64,000 bases of DNA, from contig NZ_JAUSUB010000002.1 in the NCBI RefSeq assembly GCF_030813235.1, forward strand, positions 124,001 to 188,000, in the 5' to 3' direction. A program made the position numbers and the translations under genes. Source of the DNA: Cytobacillus purgationiresistens (GTDB taxonomy: Bacteria > Bacillota > Bacilli > Bacillales > Cytobacillaceae). The notes under the pieces were generated by a model, which was given only the letters and a program-made list of their open reading frames with translations, did not search any database and was not told where the DNA came from. Below, piece by piece: positions 9,801 to 18,408 of this stretch; the stretch's first letter is position 1; the number at the start of each line of letters is the position of its first letter.

Positions 9801-10346
9801 AGAATCTACATATTTATCTATTAAAGACTTCTCAAAGTTTCCATAGATTAACTCAAGGTCATGCAGCTTGTCCATTAATGCCTTTTGCGCTTTTCCACCC
9901 GCCTCTAATTCGGCCTGTTTCTCTGCCAATTCTTCGGGCTGAATGCAATATCGTTTAAATTCCGTCATCATCTGCTCAACTTGCTGAATAAAACCATTTT
10001 TATCAGCAGCCTTTTGAAATAGCTTCAATTCATCCTTTTTATCATCAATAATTTTTCGAATGAGCATGCTAATGCCCGTGCTATTTAAATGATAGCGGTT
10101 CATTCCACCCGTTTCCTGCAGTATCCGCCATGCAAGGCGCGTAAAGGAATACACTTGGCTGCGTATCATACCGCCTAGGCCCGGTGTATTAATTAATTTA
10201 TATTCTGATAGAAATGTCATCTGTTCCGGCACTAAATAGATGATTGGCCTGCCATCCGGCGCAGATTTTAATTCTTGTCTAATTTCATTTAAACACGTTT
10301 CTGTTTTCCCGCTCCCTGAACGGCCAATTAATAAACGAACGGACAT
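6837..10346 (-). CDS. addB: ATP-dependent helicase/nuclease subunit B (AddB)
   Basis: AddB (1169 aa) pairs with AddA. It begins MSVRLLIGRSGSGKTETC, a Walker A motif at the extreme N-terminus as in the family. A second nuclease domain occupies the C-terminal third (RVVDYKSSAKDLN is its DxK-type core). The four iron-sulfur cysteines are in place: one in HSCPFSHYAQ (about residue 800) and three in PCTFCAYKSVCQF at 1120, 1123 and 1129, matching the spacing known for B. subtilis AddB. In B. subtilis AddAB this subunit recognises Chi. It is the first gene of addBA; gerP lies downstream on the other strand, as in B. subtilis. Confidence 0.97.
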   Translation of the reverse strand: MSVRLLIGRSGSGKTETCLNEIRQELKSAPDGRPIIYLVPEQMTFLSEYKLINTPGLGGMIRSQVYSFTRLAWRILQETGGMNRYHLNSTGISMLIRKIIDDKKDELKLFQKAADKNGFIQQVEQMMTEFKRYCIQPEELAEKQAELEAGGKAQKALMDKLHDLELIYGNFEKSLIDKYVDSEDYFQLLSEKASESNYLKQAEVFIDGFYSFTPQEYSIIDQLMKVCKKVTITLTLDQPFSHAAPDELHLFRMSGETCQTLYEMARNNGLPVDETVLTEGLRWNHGSLQHLQQHFDTRPAVAFEGESKISIAYAVNRRAEIEGVARKINQLVREEKIRYRDIAVLVRNGHEYHEIISTIFADYQIPFFIDQKRTMLNHPVIELIRSSLEIIYGNWRYEPIFRAIKTELLFPTKLAPEVLREKMDRLENYVLAYGVQGSKWTNKQRWTYRRMKGLELENTAQTNAEQEIEQELNKLREMITAPLLRLSRRLKKAETGRAFSEALYLYLEEIDVPIKIEKWQMAEEENGNLVKSREHSQAWNEVIELLDQYVEMLGEEEVSLKRFASVLDAGMESLQFSLVPPAMDQVVTADLERSRVSDIKAAFVIGLNEGVLPAKFPEEGVLADADRERLLASGMKMAPATKLRLLDEEFLAYKAFVTPSDWLYISSPLANEEGKALMPSPYIKRLTDLFPNAKEFFYMADPAELKEEEQLEFVANFNTALTYLTSQLQLKKRNYPIFEFWWDTYNVYMQNVRWKGVASKVLSSLNYENRTAQLSDQVSKDLYGDTIQASVSRMELFHSCPFSHYAQHGLKLRERQVYRLDAPDIGELFHAALKYITETVMANKMAWNEMTKDQCEILAKEAVEMLAPKLQNEILLSSNRHYYIKRKLEQIISRASFIMSEHAKASGFAPVGLELGFGPNGELPSLAFPLKNGTRMELVGRIDRVDKAQDEKGVFLRVVDYKSSAKDLNVNEVYYGLALQMLTYLDIIIAHSNDLIGAEADPAGVLYFHVHNPMISATKMLSLEDIEKEIFKKFKMNGLLLGEENVVRLMDQTFETGDSPIISAGFNKDGSLSKRSKVASKQEFNDLRRFVRHKYSLTGNQITSGQVDISPYKMKEKYPCTFCAYKSVCQFDESLDSNEFRILDTKSKEETLELMREEVGKDGEDNHTA

Positions 10347-10374
10347 CTACTTTTCAACTCACTTTCTATGAAAT

Positions 10375-10485
10375 GCGGAGGTGGCTCGCTCAGGGGCGAC
10401 AAGCTTAAGACAAGTCAACCGAAAAAGGTGATTTTTCCTTTTTGGGTTGGCTTGACTTAAGACCTCGAGCCCTTAGCTCCATGCC
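10375..10485. repeat. Structured intergenic repeat, copy A
   Basis: The block starts AAATGCGGAGGTGGCTCGCT and ends near CTCGAGCCCTTAGCTCC. Two long arms pair (CTTAAGACAAGTCAACC with GGTTGGCTTGACTTAAG, near-perfect) around an inner AAAAAGG/CCTTTTT hairpin, and the outer GAGG...CTCC ends also face each other. The same start and end sequences recur at 27487-27665 (inverse orientation) and 40739-40977 (tandem pair), and a diverged form at 20866-20975. Short, palindromic and always intergenic, it resembles a dispersed MITE- or REP-like family. Confidence 0.75.
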
Positions 10486-10907
10486 AATCAGCATTTTCAA
10501 TCTTTCAATCCATGCAATCTGAAATGCTCTATTTTATATTCAATATCTTACCACATAAATCATAGATTTTATTGAATTAGAGATTGTCCAGGTTAGTCCA
10601 TTTGATGATTCAGTTTAACCACATGATTGAAAAATCACTGGGAGTGAATTAGAATAAACCCCTTTACCATATTCAAGTACTGGAGTTACTCCTAAATGGA
10701 TTACATGAGCATTTTCACTCTACTATTGTCTTTTTCATTACGTGTCTCAATCATGTGCGCTATCGATCTATGGGTTCGCCGTTAATAAATAGTATCCCTT
10801 CTTTCTAGAAGGGGATTGGTAGAGGAGTTCAACAGAGTGGACTACTCTGCTTATTCTATTTATATAGTTGATGGGATATTATTTTAAAGTTTTTGCAGGG
10901 GGGCTCT
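10486..10907. other. Gene-free stretch with two small palindromes
   Basis: I find no convincing gene here. Two hairpins stand out: ATCCCTTCTTTCTAGAAGGG at about 10793-10815 and CAGAGTGGACTACTCTG at about 10834-10850. The composition is A+T-rich with stops in all frames, as in decayed or purely intergenic DNA. Confidence 0.5.
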
Positions 10908-11190
10908 ATGAAAGTGGCAAAAAGAAATCAATATTTGTATATTATGTTGTTACATGTGACATTTGCACTAGCGGAATGTACACCAACTCCTGAATTTGAG
11001 GTGTATAAAGTAAAATCCTTAATTATAGATCAGTGAACCACAAACAAAGAAGGAAGAACAAGTGGAGTTCAATGTTATTTCTTTCGATAGTAAGGAATTA
11101 AGCTCTTGCATGTTAAAGAAGGTCAATAACCTTTTTCTGAAATGCCATTATTTAATTCAGTCTGATAATTTTTCCTGGGCACTTTTATAA
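10908..11190 (+). pseudogene. Possible decayed lipoprotein gene
   Basis: An ATG at 10908, behind GCAGGGGGGC, opens 42 codons (MKVAKRNQYLYIMLLHVTFA, then LAECTPTPEFE) ending in TGA at about 11036. The start resembles a lipoprotein signal with a cysteine, but the lipobox LAEC is not canonical. A shifted frame continues from 11041 (QTKKEEQVEFNVISFDSKEL) to a stop at 11190. Together they look like one small secreted protein broken by a stop or frameshift. No family is recognised. Confidence 0.3.
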
Positions 11191-11230
11191 ATAATGGAGT
11201 AATCTAACCAAGGTTTATCGATTTAATTCA

Positions 11231-11537
11231 ACTAGTTACACTTTTGCTGCTTTTTCCTTTCGCACAGGCAATAGTTGGCCATACTAGTTGCACTTTTGCT
11301 GCTTTTTCCTTTCATACTGGCAATAGTTGGCCATACTAGTTGCACTTTTACTGTTTTTTCTTTCATACTAGCAATAGTTGGCCATACTAGTTGCACTTTT
11401 ACTGCTTTTTCTTTCATACTGGCAATAGTTGGCCATACTAGTTGCACTTTTACTGCTTTCTCTTTCATACTGGCAATAGTTGGCCATACTAGTTGCACTT
11501 TTACTGCTTTTTCTTTCATACTGGCAATAGTTGGCCA
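11231..11537. repeat. 51-bp minisatellite, about six units
   Basis: Units beginning TTGGCCATACTAGTTGCACT recur at 11275, 11327, 11378, 11429, 11480 and 11531, with spacings of 52, 51, 51, 51 and 51 bp; a variant first unit covers 11231-11274. Each unit contains TGGCCA flanked by AGT and TACT, an imperfect palindrome. Because 51 is a multiple of three, long ORFs run through on both strands (repeated 17-residue peptides), but they lack start signals and are not taken as genes. It lies between the possible pseudogene and the SDR gene. Confidence 0.9.
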
Positions 11538-11643
11538 AATTGGCGGCTGCTATGCATGCTAAAGGGCCTTTAAGAGGCTTTCTATTCATACGAACGCACC
11601 TTTTAGCTTCCTATAGGAATACTTTTTATAATCTTCTATCTAT

Positions 11644-12384
11644 TTACATCATAATTCCGCCGTCTACGTGAAGCACTACTCCATTCACATAGTCTGCTTC
11701 ACTTGAAGCAAGGAAGAGATATGCATTGGCAATATCCTCGGGCTTGCCAAGCTTTCCGAGCGGAACCATCATTTTCATTTGTCCAATAACCTTGTCCGGA
11801 ACTGCTGCAGTCATCGCCGTTTCAATAAAACCTGGTGCCACTGCATTGACATTAATTCCTTTTCGTCCGAGTTCCTTCGCCCATGTTTTTGTCATGCCAA
11901 TTACACCTGCTTTTGCTGCTGCATAATTGGTTTGGCCCACATTGCCGTTTACGCCTGAAACGGAAGAAGTGCTAATAATCTTCCCTTTACCTTTGGCGAG
12001 CATGATAGGCAAGACAGCCTGGGTGCAATGAAAAACGCCTGTTAAATTCACATCTATAACTGCTTGGAAATCTGCAGGGGTCAGTTTCGCAAGCATGCCA
12101 TCCCTTGTTATCCCTGCATTATTCACTAAAATATCAATGGTCCCAAAGTCTTCTTCGACTGCTTTGGCCATTTCATCAATACTTTTGCGATCAGCCACAT
12201 TCACTTGATAAAAATTCACATTGTAGCCTTTATCTCTTAGTAATTGCGCTTTGGATTCACCTAAATCCGCTTGATAATCTGCAAGCGCTACCGTCGCTCC
12301 CTCTTTCGCGAATGTTTCCGCTGCTGCAAAGCCAATCCCATTTGCTGCTCCTGTAATAATTGCTACTTTTCCTTCTAATCTCAA
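11644..12384 (-). CDS. SDR-family oxidoreductase, FabG-like (3-oxoacyl-ACP/CoA reductase type)
   Basis: This 246-aa classical short-chain dehydrogenase has the NAD(P)-binding TGAANGIG near residues 11-18, NNAG at 88-91, and the catalytic Ser141-Tyr154-Lys158 set in STSSVSGVNGNVGQTNYAAA plus K. The C-terminus HVDGGIMM matches FabG or PhaB-type reductases of 3-oxoacyl thioesters. An upstream in-frame TTG (12399) overlaps the GGAGGTG ribosome binding site, so the TTG at 12384 is the likely start, giving MRLEGKVAIITG. It stands alone, with no fatty acid synthesis neighbours, so the substrate is uncertain. Confidence 0.88.
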   Translation of the reverse strand: MRLEGKVAIITGAANGIGFAAAETFAKEGATVALADYQADLGESKAQLLRDKGYNVNFYQVNVADRKSIDEMAKAVEEDFGTIDILVNNAGITRDGMLAKLTPADFQAVIDVNLTGVFHCTQAVLPIMLAKGKGKIISTSSVSGVNGNVGQTNYAAAKAGVIGMTKTWAKELGRKGINVNAVAPGFIETAMTAAVPDKVIGQMKMMVPLGKLGKPEDIANAYLFLASSEADYVNGVVLHVDGGIMM

Positions 12385-12646
12385 AGCAAACACCTCCAAT
12401 TATGATTCTAATGGATGCAGTCATAATATATTAATTTACTAGATTAGTATCTTCTTTAACATCCATATAGTTCAAAATACTATGTATATCATTTTTGATA
12501 TTACTGTACACTTTGCCTTTTGTTTCAAATTTCAGCAGCACATTCCTTTCTTTTTACTTCCAATACACTAATATTATATCAATTTATGTCAAAATCCCTA
12601 TAATTTAAAATAATAAATTTTAATTTTCCAAAAAAATAATTTTCTT

Positions 12647-13146
12647 TTATTGATATCGCTCTTTTTTTATATCCTTTCCATATATCCAGTAAATCAACAT
12701 TAATAAAAAGACATCGACCAATACCAACAACCAGCTAATAGTATTTATCCACGAGTACATGACTTCGTTTGTTAAAGTAACATTCGCTCTTCCAAAAATG
12801 AGCCCAAATTCCATCCCCAATGCAGTCCGACACTCAGCCAAAGCGACTCCGATAGAACATACGCATAAGATAATACCAAACCAAATGCAAACAAATGAAA
12901 GATATAAGGAGGGTGATGAAAGAGATGGTTGATCTTTGGAAGATGACCAATGAAAACAAACACAAACACAGCTATAATGATGGATACATGCATGCCAAAG
13001 GATTTATTCAATGCTGTAATGAGAAAACCACGAAAAATAAATTCTTCTGTTATGGCAATATAAAACATGTAAATCAAAGTCATAATTATTGCCAGTAAAA
13101 CTCCACGCAGATTTGGTATAAGCAACATATTGAGCTTGATCATCAC
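12647..13146 (-). pseudogene. Decayed CPBP (Abi) family intramembrane protease
   Basis: Two overlapping frames together make the C-terminal part of a CPBP protease: 12772-13146 has the signature ITEEFIFRGFL and the later GLHWGWNLGSF, and 12647-12841 supplies the last membrane helix in the next frame. One missing T in the TTTTT run near 12800 would restore GLHWGWN followed by FGRANVTLTNEV. The 5' end is also lost: an in-frame TAG lies six bases before the first GTG, with no ribosome binding site and only about 30 residues ahead of EEFIFRG, where intact members have several helices. A sequencing error could explain the frameshift but not the missing N-terminus. Confidence 0.75.
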
Positions 13147-13183
13147 TTGCTATCCATTGAATAGCGAGCATTACTTTTGTAAA

Positions 13184-13229
13184 AGAAAAAGCTAGAAGCT
13201 ACTCAAAAATTTGATAGCTTCTAGCTTTT
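13184..13229 (-). terminator. Terminator downstream of signal peptidase
   Basis: A long inverted repeat, AAAAGCTAGAAGCTA and TAGCTTCTAGCTTTT around an A/T loop, lies just after the signal peptidase stop codon. The symmetrical A/T flanks make it usable from both strands. Confidence 0.88.
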
Positions 13230-13234
13230 CTCCA

Positions 13235-13792
13235 TTAAAATGATATCCCCGCTTCACTCAATGGCCAATAACAAATATTCACCTTTCCAACGACCTGACT
13301 CGTAGCAATAAAACCGAAGTGACGCCCATCCCAGCTGCCCATCCGATTATCACCCATAACAAAAAGCTTGTCTTCTGGTACAGTCTCTTCTCCTGTGAGC
13401 TCTTCCAGTGTAAAGTTTCCTGTCAGCTTCGTACCGAGCGGCACTTCCTTTTTCCTCTCTTCCAAAAACTCTTCCTGTATCATCTTTCCGTTAATATACA
13501 GGTCATCATCATGATAAACAATCTGATCACCAGGCAAGCCAATGATACGCTTCACAAAATCATCCCGTTCATTGTGATGAAAAACGATCACATCAAACCT
13601 ATCCAACTCACCAAATTGGGTCATCATTTTATTTACAATCAGCTTATTGCCATCTTCAAGAGTAGGTGCCATTGATTCACCCTGTACAACATAGTTGGAA
13701 AAGAAAAATATACGAATAAACATGTATATCATAATCCCTATTGCAATGGCTTTAAACCAAGCTCTACTTTCTTTCCTTAATTCATCATTCAT
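13235..13792 (-). CDS. lepB: Signal peptidase I
   Basis: Type I signal peptidase (185 aa) that removes signal peptides from secreted proteins at the outer face of the membrane. One N-terminal membrane helix (about residues 14-32) precedes the catalytic serine in GESMAPTL (Ser40); the general-base lysine is in DDFVKRIIGLPGD (Lys81). The box MGDNRMGSWDGRHFG is the conserved C-terminal motif. Size and single helix match the Gram-positive Sip proteins. The neighbouring yhjE-like gene upstream on the same strand recalls B. subtilis yhjE-sipV, so this is probably the sipV position. Confidence 0.95.
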   Translation of the reverse strand: MNDELRKESRAWFKAIAIGIMIYMFIRIFFFSNYVVQGESMAPTLEDGNKLIVNKMMTQFGELDRFDVIVFHHNERDDFVKRIIGLPGDQIVYHDDDLYINGKMIQEEFLEERKKEVPLGTKLTGNFTLEELTGEETVPEDKLFVMGDNRMGSWDGRHFGFIATSQVVGKVNICYWPLSEAGISF

Positions 13793-13823
13793 TTGATTTC
13801 CCTCCTGACATTAAATCAAAAGA

Positions 13824-14456
13824 TTATCCTTTGTACTTCGGAGGGTTATTCTTCTCCACGCTCATATTCATTTTTACTTCTATCCGCTTACCTACATACC
13901 ACAGGATGATGATAATAACAGCAACAATCGCCGTTCTGATTGGCTTTGTTACGAGCGAAGTAATGTCATAGCCCACAAAGCTCATCGTAAAAACCATAAC
14001 CATCTTTCCTGTAATAATGGCTAATGCATATTGGGCAATGCTTATTCTTGATAACCCCGCTACGATATTTACAATAGCAGATGGCGTGAACGGAAAGCAT
14101 AAAAGAACAAATAATGGACCGAATCCGTGTTTCTCTACCCACGCCATCAGTTTCTGAACCTTATTGTTTTGTTTGATGAGTCTTAGAAACCGTGCTTGTC
14201 CATACCTGCGGATCAATAAAAAGACGAGCATAGCGCCTCCAACCGTTCCAATCCAGGAATACAGAAACCCTAGCCAAAGGCCGAATGCATTGGCATTTGC
14301 CATAACTAACAAAAACAGCGGTAAAAAAGGCAGAAAGGCTTCAAGCAAAGGTAATAGTATGCCAGGCAGCGGGCCAAACGAACGATATTCTTCAATTAAC
14401 GCTAATATATTATCTAGTGTAAACCATGCTTTCAGTAATTCCAGATCCATCGTCAA
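13824..14456 (-). CDS. yhjE: TVP38/TMEM64 (VTT/DedA-like) membrane protein, YhjE-like
   Basis: Polytopic membrane protein of 210 aa with the VTT (DedA-like) domain. Hydrophobic segments cover about residues 30-60, 64-90, 110-150 and 160-185, and the family motif RYGQARFLRL lies between helices; GFGPLFVLLCFPFTPSAIVN is the conserved re-entrant region. Members are implicated in lipid scrambling or transport, but substrates in Bacillus are not settled. It sits 31 bp upstream of the signal peptidase on the same strand, the order seen for yhjE-sipV. Confidence 0.85.
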   Translation of the reverse strand: MTMDLELLKAWFTLDNILALIEEYRSFGPLPGILLPLLEAFLPFLPLFLLVMANANAFGLWLGFLYSWIGTVGGAMLVFLLIRRYGQARFLRLIKQNNKVQKLMAWVEKHGFGPLFVLLCFPFTPSAIVNIVAGLSRISIAQYALAIITGKMVMVFTMSFVGYDITSLVTKPIRTAIVAVIIIILWYVGKRIEVKMNMSVEKNNPPKYKG

Positions 14457-14543
14457 ATCACCTTTTCTCTCTGATGAAAAAACAACCTTACTGCATTTTT
14501 GGCAGAATCATTGCTACCGTTCATTGGGCCAGCTAAAAAAATG

Positions 14544-15485
14544 TTAGTTTGCTAAAAAATCATGAATGACTTGTTTATTTGCTTCCAGGTTAATAGTTAA
14601 TACTGACATCCCATTAATTCTTGCATTTTCGTACATCCCAGTTCCAGGAACTGTAATAGATTCAATGCCAGGATTGCCTTTTGTAATGAAATCCTTACCA
14701 ATATATAGTATATCCCCAGTCCCCATATTTGTATTAATATAAGGCGTTACAACGCCTACTAACTTCGGTAATTTAGGAATGGTTTGAAAGCTCGTAAATT
14801 GGCTGGCAACAGCTTTCATTGCTTTTTGCTGTCGCTCTACTCGGCCAAAGTCTCCTACAGCATCATGGCGAAAGCGAACATAGCCAAGTAAATGCTCTCC
14901 ATTTAACCTTTGCAGCCCCGGCTGCAGCGTCACACCAATATTCTTTGACATTTCCTTTTCTACTTCAATTTCAACTCCATTTGGAAATGCTTCATCAATT
15001 ACTTTTACAAACCCGTCAAAATTCGCGATCATATAGTATTGCGAATCAATGCCGAAGTTTTCCTTTATCGTTTGTCTTAACAAATCCGGACCGCCGTAAG
15101 CAAGTGATGCATTGATTCTATTTTTCCCGTAGCCCGGGATATCAACGTACATATCTCTCATAAACGAGATTAATTTATAAGTCCCTTTATCTGGATGGTA
15201 TTGAGCGAGCATGATCGTATCTGCACGTGCTTTTTCTTCTCCTCTTGAATCGCTTCCAAGCAGGAGGATATTTGTTCCGCCATACTGATCCTTCGCCCCA
15301 TTAAATTCATATACCTCATCCGGCAAGTCTGAAAACCCATCCTCTTTTGATTGTTGTACACCTTGTTTATATTGGAAATAAGAATAAGCCAATGTTCCAC
15401 CTATAAGTAAAAATAAAACGAGCAAAATAACTTTCCATGGCTTTCTTTTCCCTCGTTTTTTCTTTTGATGTCTATCTGATCTCAT
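14544..15485 (-). CDS. LytR-CpsA-Psr (LCP) family cell wall glycopolymer ligase
   Basis: A 313-aa LCP protein. A short basic cytoplasmic N-terminus (RHQKKKRGKRK) is followed by one membrane helix (about residues 17-37), then the extracellular LCP domain with ILLLGSDSRG, RADTIMLAQYHP, SFMRDMYVDIPGYGKNRINA and VRFRHDAVGDFGRVERQQ. The arginine and aspartate residues of these motifs bind the pyrophosphate of the lipid-linked donor. LCP enzymes transfer teichoic acid or similar polymers onto peptidoglycan; which polymer cannot be told. Upstream of yhjE on the same strand, 88 bp apart. Confidence 0.93.
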   Translation of the reverse strand: MRSDRHQKKKRGKRKPWKVILLVLFLLIGGTLAYSYFQYKQGVQQSKEDGFSDLPDEVYEFNGAKDQYGGTNILLLGSDSRGEEKARADTIMLAQYHPDKGTYKLISFMRDMYVDIPGYGKNRINASLAYGGPDLLRQTIKENFGIDSQYYMIANFDGFVKVIDEAFPNGVEIEVEKEMSKNIGVTLQPGLQRLNGEHLLGYVRFRHDAVGDFGRVERQQKAMKAVASQFTSFQTIPKLPKLVGVVTPYINTNMGTGDILYIGKDFITKGNPGIESITVPGTGMYENARINGMSVLTINLEANKQVIHDFLAN

Positions 15486-15744
15486 GTTAAAATTCCTTTC
15501 TCATTCATATTAACGGGATCAAATTCCAGTCTGCAGCTCTCTTCCTGCCACATTCACTTAAAAAAATGTTTCCCCATTTAAATAAGACTGATTTAAGTCG
15601 AAAAAAGTTTCTTTTTATTTTTATTATTTCCTATCTCTTATCTATTTTGCCTTGTATTTTACACTTTGGCAATTTTTACTTTTTTTATCCGTCCTTATTC
15701 TTATCATCGGTTAAAATGCCTATTTTATTAATTATAGAACAATT
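15486..15744. other. A/T-rich intergenic stretch
   Basis: No gene is supported between the LCP gene start and the S9 peptidase terminator. The short plus-strand frame at 15566-15772 is a hydrophobic translation of T-rich sequence without a ribosome binding site. The LCP promoter must lie in the first part. Confidence 0.5.
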
Positions 15745-15786
15745 TTATAAAAAAAAGCCGCAAACCTTTTAATGAGGGTTTGCAGC
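15745..15786 (-). terminator. Terminator of the S9 peptidase gene
   Basis: On the minus strand, GCTGCAAACCC and GGTTTGCGGC pair around CTCATTAAAA and are followed by TTTTTTTT. It begins a few bases after the peptidase stop. Confidence 0.9.
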
Positions 15787-15792
15787 ACCATT

Positions 15793-17793
15793 CTAGTTTA
15801 AGTAATCCTTAAACCAATTAATAATATAATGCAGACGACTGATTCTTAAGTTTGGCTTGCCGCTTCTTGATAGCTCATGATTTGCTTCAGGGAATCTAAT
15901 GAATTTTGTCTCCTTTTTCCGATGCTTAAGGGCAATAAATAATTGCTCAGCCTGTTCAATTGGACAGCGGAAATCCTTTTCACTATGAAGAATGAGTAAT
16001 GGTGTATCCATTGCATCGACATAAGCAAGGGGTGAGTGTTTCCATAATTTTTCAATATCATTTAAATCGCTTTTGATTTGCCATTCTGTAAAATAATAGC
16101 CAATATCACTCACACCGTAAAAGCTTATCCAGTTCGAAATAGAGCGCTGGGTCACAGCGGCTTTAAACCGGTCTGTGTGTCCAATCATCCAGTTTGTCAT
16201 GAAACCGCCATAGCTTCCCCCTGTTACGCCAAGACGTTCTTCATCTATAAAGCTGTAAGCAGATAGAGCGTAATCCACTGCCTCCATAATATCCTCATAA
16301 TCTTTTCCGCCATAATCACCGCGAACCGCATCGACAAATGCCTGCCCATACCCGTGGCTTCCTCGCGGATTTATAAATAATACGGCATACCCTTCAGCTG
16401 CAAGTGATTGGAATTCGTGAAAATACGTATTCGCATACATCGCATGAGGACCACCATGAATTTCAACTACCAATGGATACTTTTCACCTTCTACATAATT
16501 AGCTGGCTTCATCATCCAGCCATGAATGTCCCAATCATCCGATGACTTGAATTGAAACGGCTCTGCATCAGCAAGCACGGCTTCTTTTAAAAACGCATCA
16601 TTTACATTTGTTAGCTGCTCTTTTTCGCCAGTAATCACATTTAATAAAAAAAGATCTCCCGGTTGAGTCGGTTTGCTGAGTGCAATAACTGCCCGGTCAA
16701 GCGTTCCTCCTGTTGATACACCATAAATATGCTGCTGTGGCTCCAATAAAGCTGGATACATCGCTCCATCTAGGGTCCCATAATAAAGCACCGTGTTTCC
16801 GTGGTCAGTCGCTAGGAAGTAAAAGCTGTTGTTATCTTCTCCCCACAGAATTCCCGGAGTTGTCACCCCCTGCTGAAAATCTGCAACTACGTAATCTCCC
16901 ACTAGCACGTCCCAATCAGCTGTAAGACATGTTAATTCTTCTTTCTCCAGATTATAAATCCAAATTTTTGCTAACGTTGCATTTTCATATTCTCTTGTTT
17001 GCCCAAGCAACCCAATATGCTTGCTGTCAGGCGACCAAGTTGCGTAACCAAAGCTTCCTTTGCCAATTGTGATATTCTTCATTTCCTTAGACTTTGGATC
17101 GATTAAATATACATCGTTTTGGAAAGAAAAATCCTTGTTCTCGCTTAAATCAGCACCCGCTGCAATATATTTTCCATCTGGTGACCAGCTTTGCAGCTGA
17201 TAATCATACGTTCCCAATGTTAAGAGTTCTGCCTTGTGCGTTTCGACATGAACAATGGCAATTTGCTGATACTTCCCATCCCAAAATCCATGTGCGTCTG
17301 ATTTATGTTTCATTTTTTCAATTTCTATTGGTATCGGGTTTTTCTTTTCCTCTTCCCTTTCCTTTTCACCATCTGCTTCAAGTGATTCCCCATTCTTCAA
17401 AGAAACATTGAAGGCGATTGTTGTTCCATCTGGAGACCACACTGGATTTGCAGCACCATTACGCGCATTTGTGATTTTTCTCGCTTCTCCTCCTGACATG
17501 GACAGGATAAATATTTGGCTTTTCCCGTCAGCGCGATCGGATATAAAGGCGATAGTATTGCCGTCTGGCGACCAGCGAGGTGAATGATTGCGATTGTCTC
17601 CAAAAGTTAATTGGACCGGCTGGTTTTTCTCTTCAACATTTAAGTAAAATAATTGAGAGCTATATGTATTTTTTTCTTCGATCATCACTGTTTCCACAAA
17701 AACACAATCTCTTCCATTAGATGAAAGCTGTGGATCAGTGACTGATTTTAATGTAAATAAGTCCTCAGGTTTTACGTTTCTCTGTATGCTCAT
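15793..17793 (-). CDS. S9 family serine peptidase (acylaminoacyl-peptidase/prolyl oligopeptidase type)
   Basis: Cytoplasmic serine peptidase of 666 aa. The N-terminal two thirds form a beta-propeller with TolB-like repeats ([52 protein letters not shown]). The C-terminal alpha/beta-hydrolase domain carries the nucleophile in GGSYGGF (Ser527), the acid in HSEKDFRCP (Asp607) and the histidine in PEANHELSR (His639), the usual S9 triad. This layout fits B. subtilis YuxL and acylaminoacyl-peptidases that trim short peptides. No signal peptide is seen. It is a single-gene unit with its own terminator. Confidence 0.92.
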   Translation of the reverse strand: MSIQRNVKPEDLFTLKSVTDPQLSSNGRDCVFVETVMIEEKNTYSSQLFYLNVEEKNQPVQLTFGDNRNHSPRWSPDGNTIAFISDRADGKSQIFILSMSGGEARKITNARNGAANPVWSPDGTTIAFNVSLKNGESLEADGEKEREEEKKNPIPIEIEKMKHKSDAHGFWDGKYQQIAIVHVETHKAELLTLGTYDYQLQSWSPDGKYIAAGADLSENKDFSFQNDVYLIDPKSKEMKNITIGKGSFGYATWSPDSKHIGLLGQTREYENATLAKIWIYNLEKEELTCLTADWDVLVGDYVVADFQQGVTTPGILWGEDNNSFYFLATDHGNTVLYYGTLDGAMYPALLEPQQHIYGVSTGGTLDRAVIALSKPTQPGDLFLLNVITGEKEQLTNVNDAFLKEAVLADAEPFQFKSSDDWDIHGWMMKPANYVEGEKYPLVVEIHGGPHAMYANTYFHEFQSLAAEGYAVLFINPRGSHGYGQAFVDAVRGDYGGKDYEDIMEAVDYALSAYSFIDEERLGVTGGSYGGFMTNWMIGHTDRFKAAVTQRSISNWISFYGVSDIGYYFTEWQIKSDLNDIEKLWKHSPLAYVDAMDTPLLILHSEKDFRCPIEQAEQLFIALKHRKKETKFIRFPEANHELSRSGKPNLRISRLHYIINWFKDYLN

Positions 17794-18010
17794 TTATCTC
17801 ATCCTCCCTCATTAGCTGTTCTAATACTTCGACATCGGAAATAGTTTCCCTGCTTTTTTAACTGCAAATGAGATGTTCCTTTAATTTATTTGTGATATGG
17901 AAAAGTTTTCAATAGCTATTCAACTAAATTACGGTTGCATGAATAATTTTAAATGGGTAAAATATATTAGGAACAGATGTTCTATTTCATTAAAAGGAGT
18001 ATGATCCATT

Positions 18011-18391
18011 GTGACAAGAATTCCAGAGAAGGATCGGAATATAATGGAGCAGGCAATTTATTTGCCGATGGTTTTGATTGTATTGAATCGAGACTTAATT
18101 GTAATTAATAAAAGTCCTTTTAAACTGAGACAGCCTTATTTAAACTTAGTGGAAGAAACGATGAAAGTCATTCAAAAAGAATTAGGGGAAGTCAAACGTT
18201 ATATGAATAGCCAACAGCTTCAAGTTCAACAAGTTCAAAGTGATGAAGCTTTTACAATGTTCATGTTCCTATATAAAGGCTATGAAGAACAGCATAACTA
18301 CTTTAACCCCCGTATCCGAAATAAAGTACACGAATTGCTTGAGTTTTATTTATATAAAAGGCATAGCCCTAAAGAGGCTACAGATAGTTAA
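18011..18391 (+). CDS. yhjD: YhjD-like conserved Bacillus protein
   Basis: A 126-aa cytoplasmic protein starting at GTG 18011 behind AAAGGAG. It begins MTRIPEKDRNIMEQAIYLPM and has the block AFTMFMFLYKGYEEQHNYFN near its end. By memory of sequence and by position next to comK it corresponds to B. subtilis YhjD, whose function is unknown to me. A second copy (61935-62300), highly similar at both ends, follows a YolD-like gene in the integrated element. YolD-family genes often neighbour Y-family polymerase genes, which gives a weak hint of a link to stress responses. It converges on comK. Confidence 0.7.
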   Translation: MTRIPEKDRNIMEQAIYLPMVLIVLNRDLIVINKSPFKLRQPYLNLVEETMKVIQKELGEVKRYMNSQQLQVQQVQSDEAFTMFMFLYKGYEEQHNYFNPRIRNKVHELLEFYLYKRHSPKEATDS

Positions 18392-18408
18392 ACCTAAAGA
18401 ATCAGCTA

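Noticed and set aside
11232-11589. Long ORFs with repeated 17-residue peptides on both strands (FILAIVGHTSCTFTAFS type)
   Set aside because: They arise because the 51-bp repeat unit is divisible by three; no ribosome binding site and no family.
15566-15772. Hydrophobic 68-aa plus-strand ORF
   Set aside because: T-rich sequence without a ribosome binding site, overlapping the terminator of the S9 peptidase gene.
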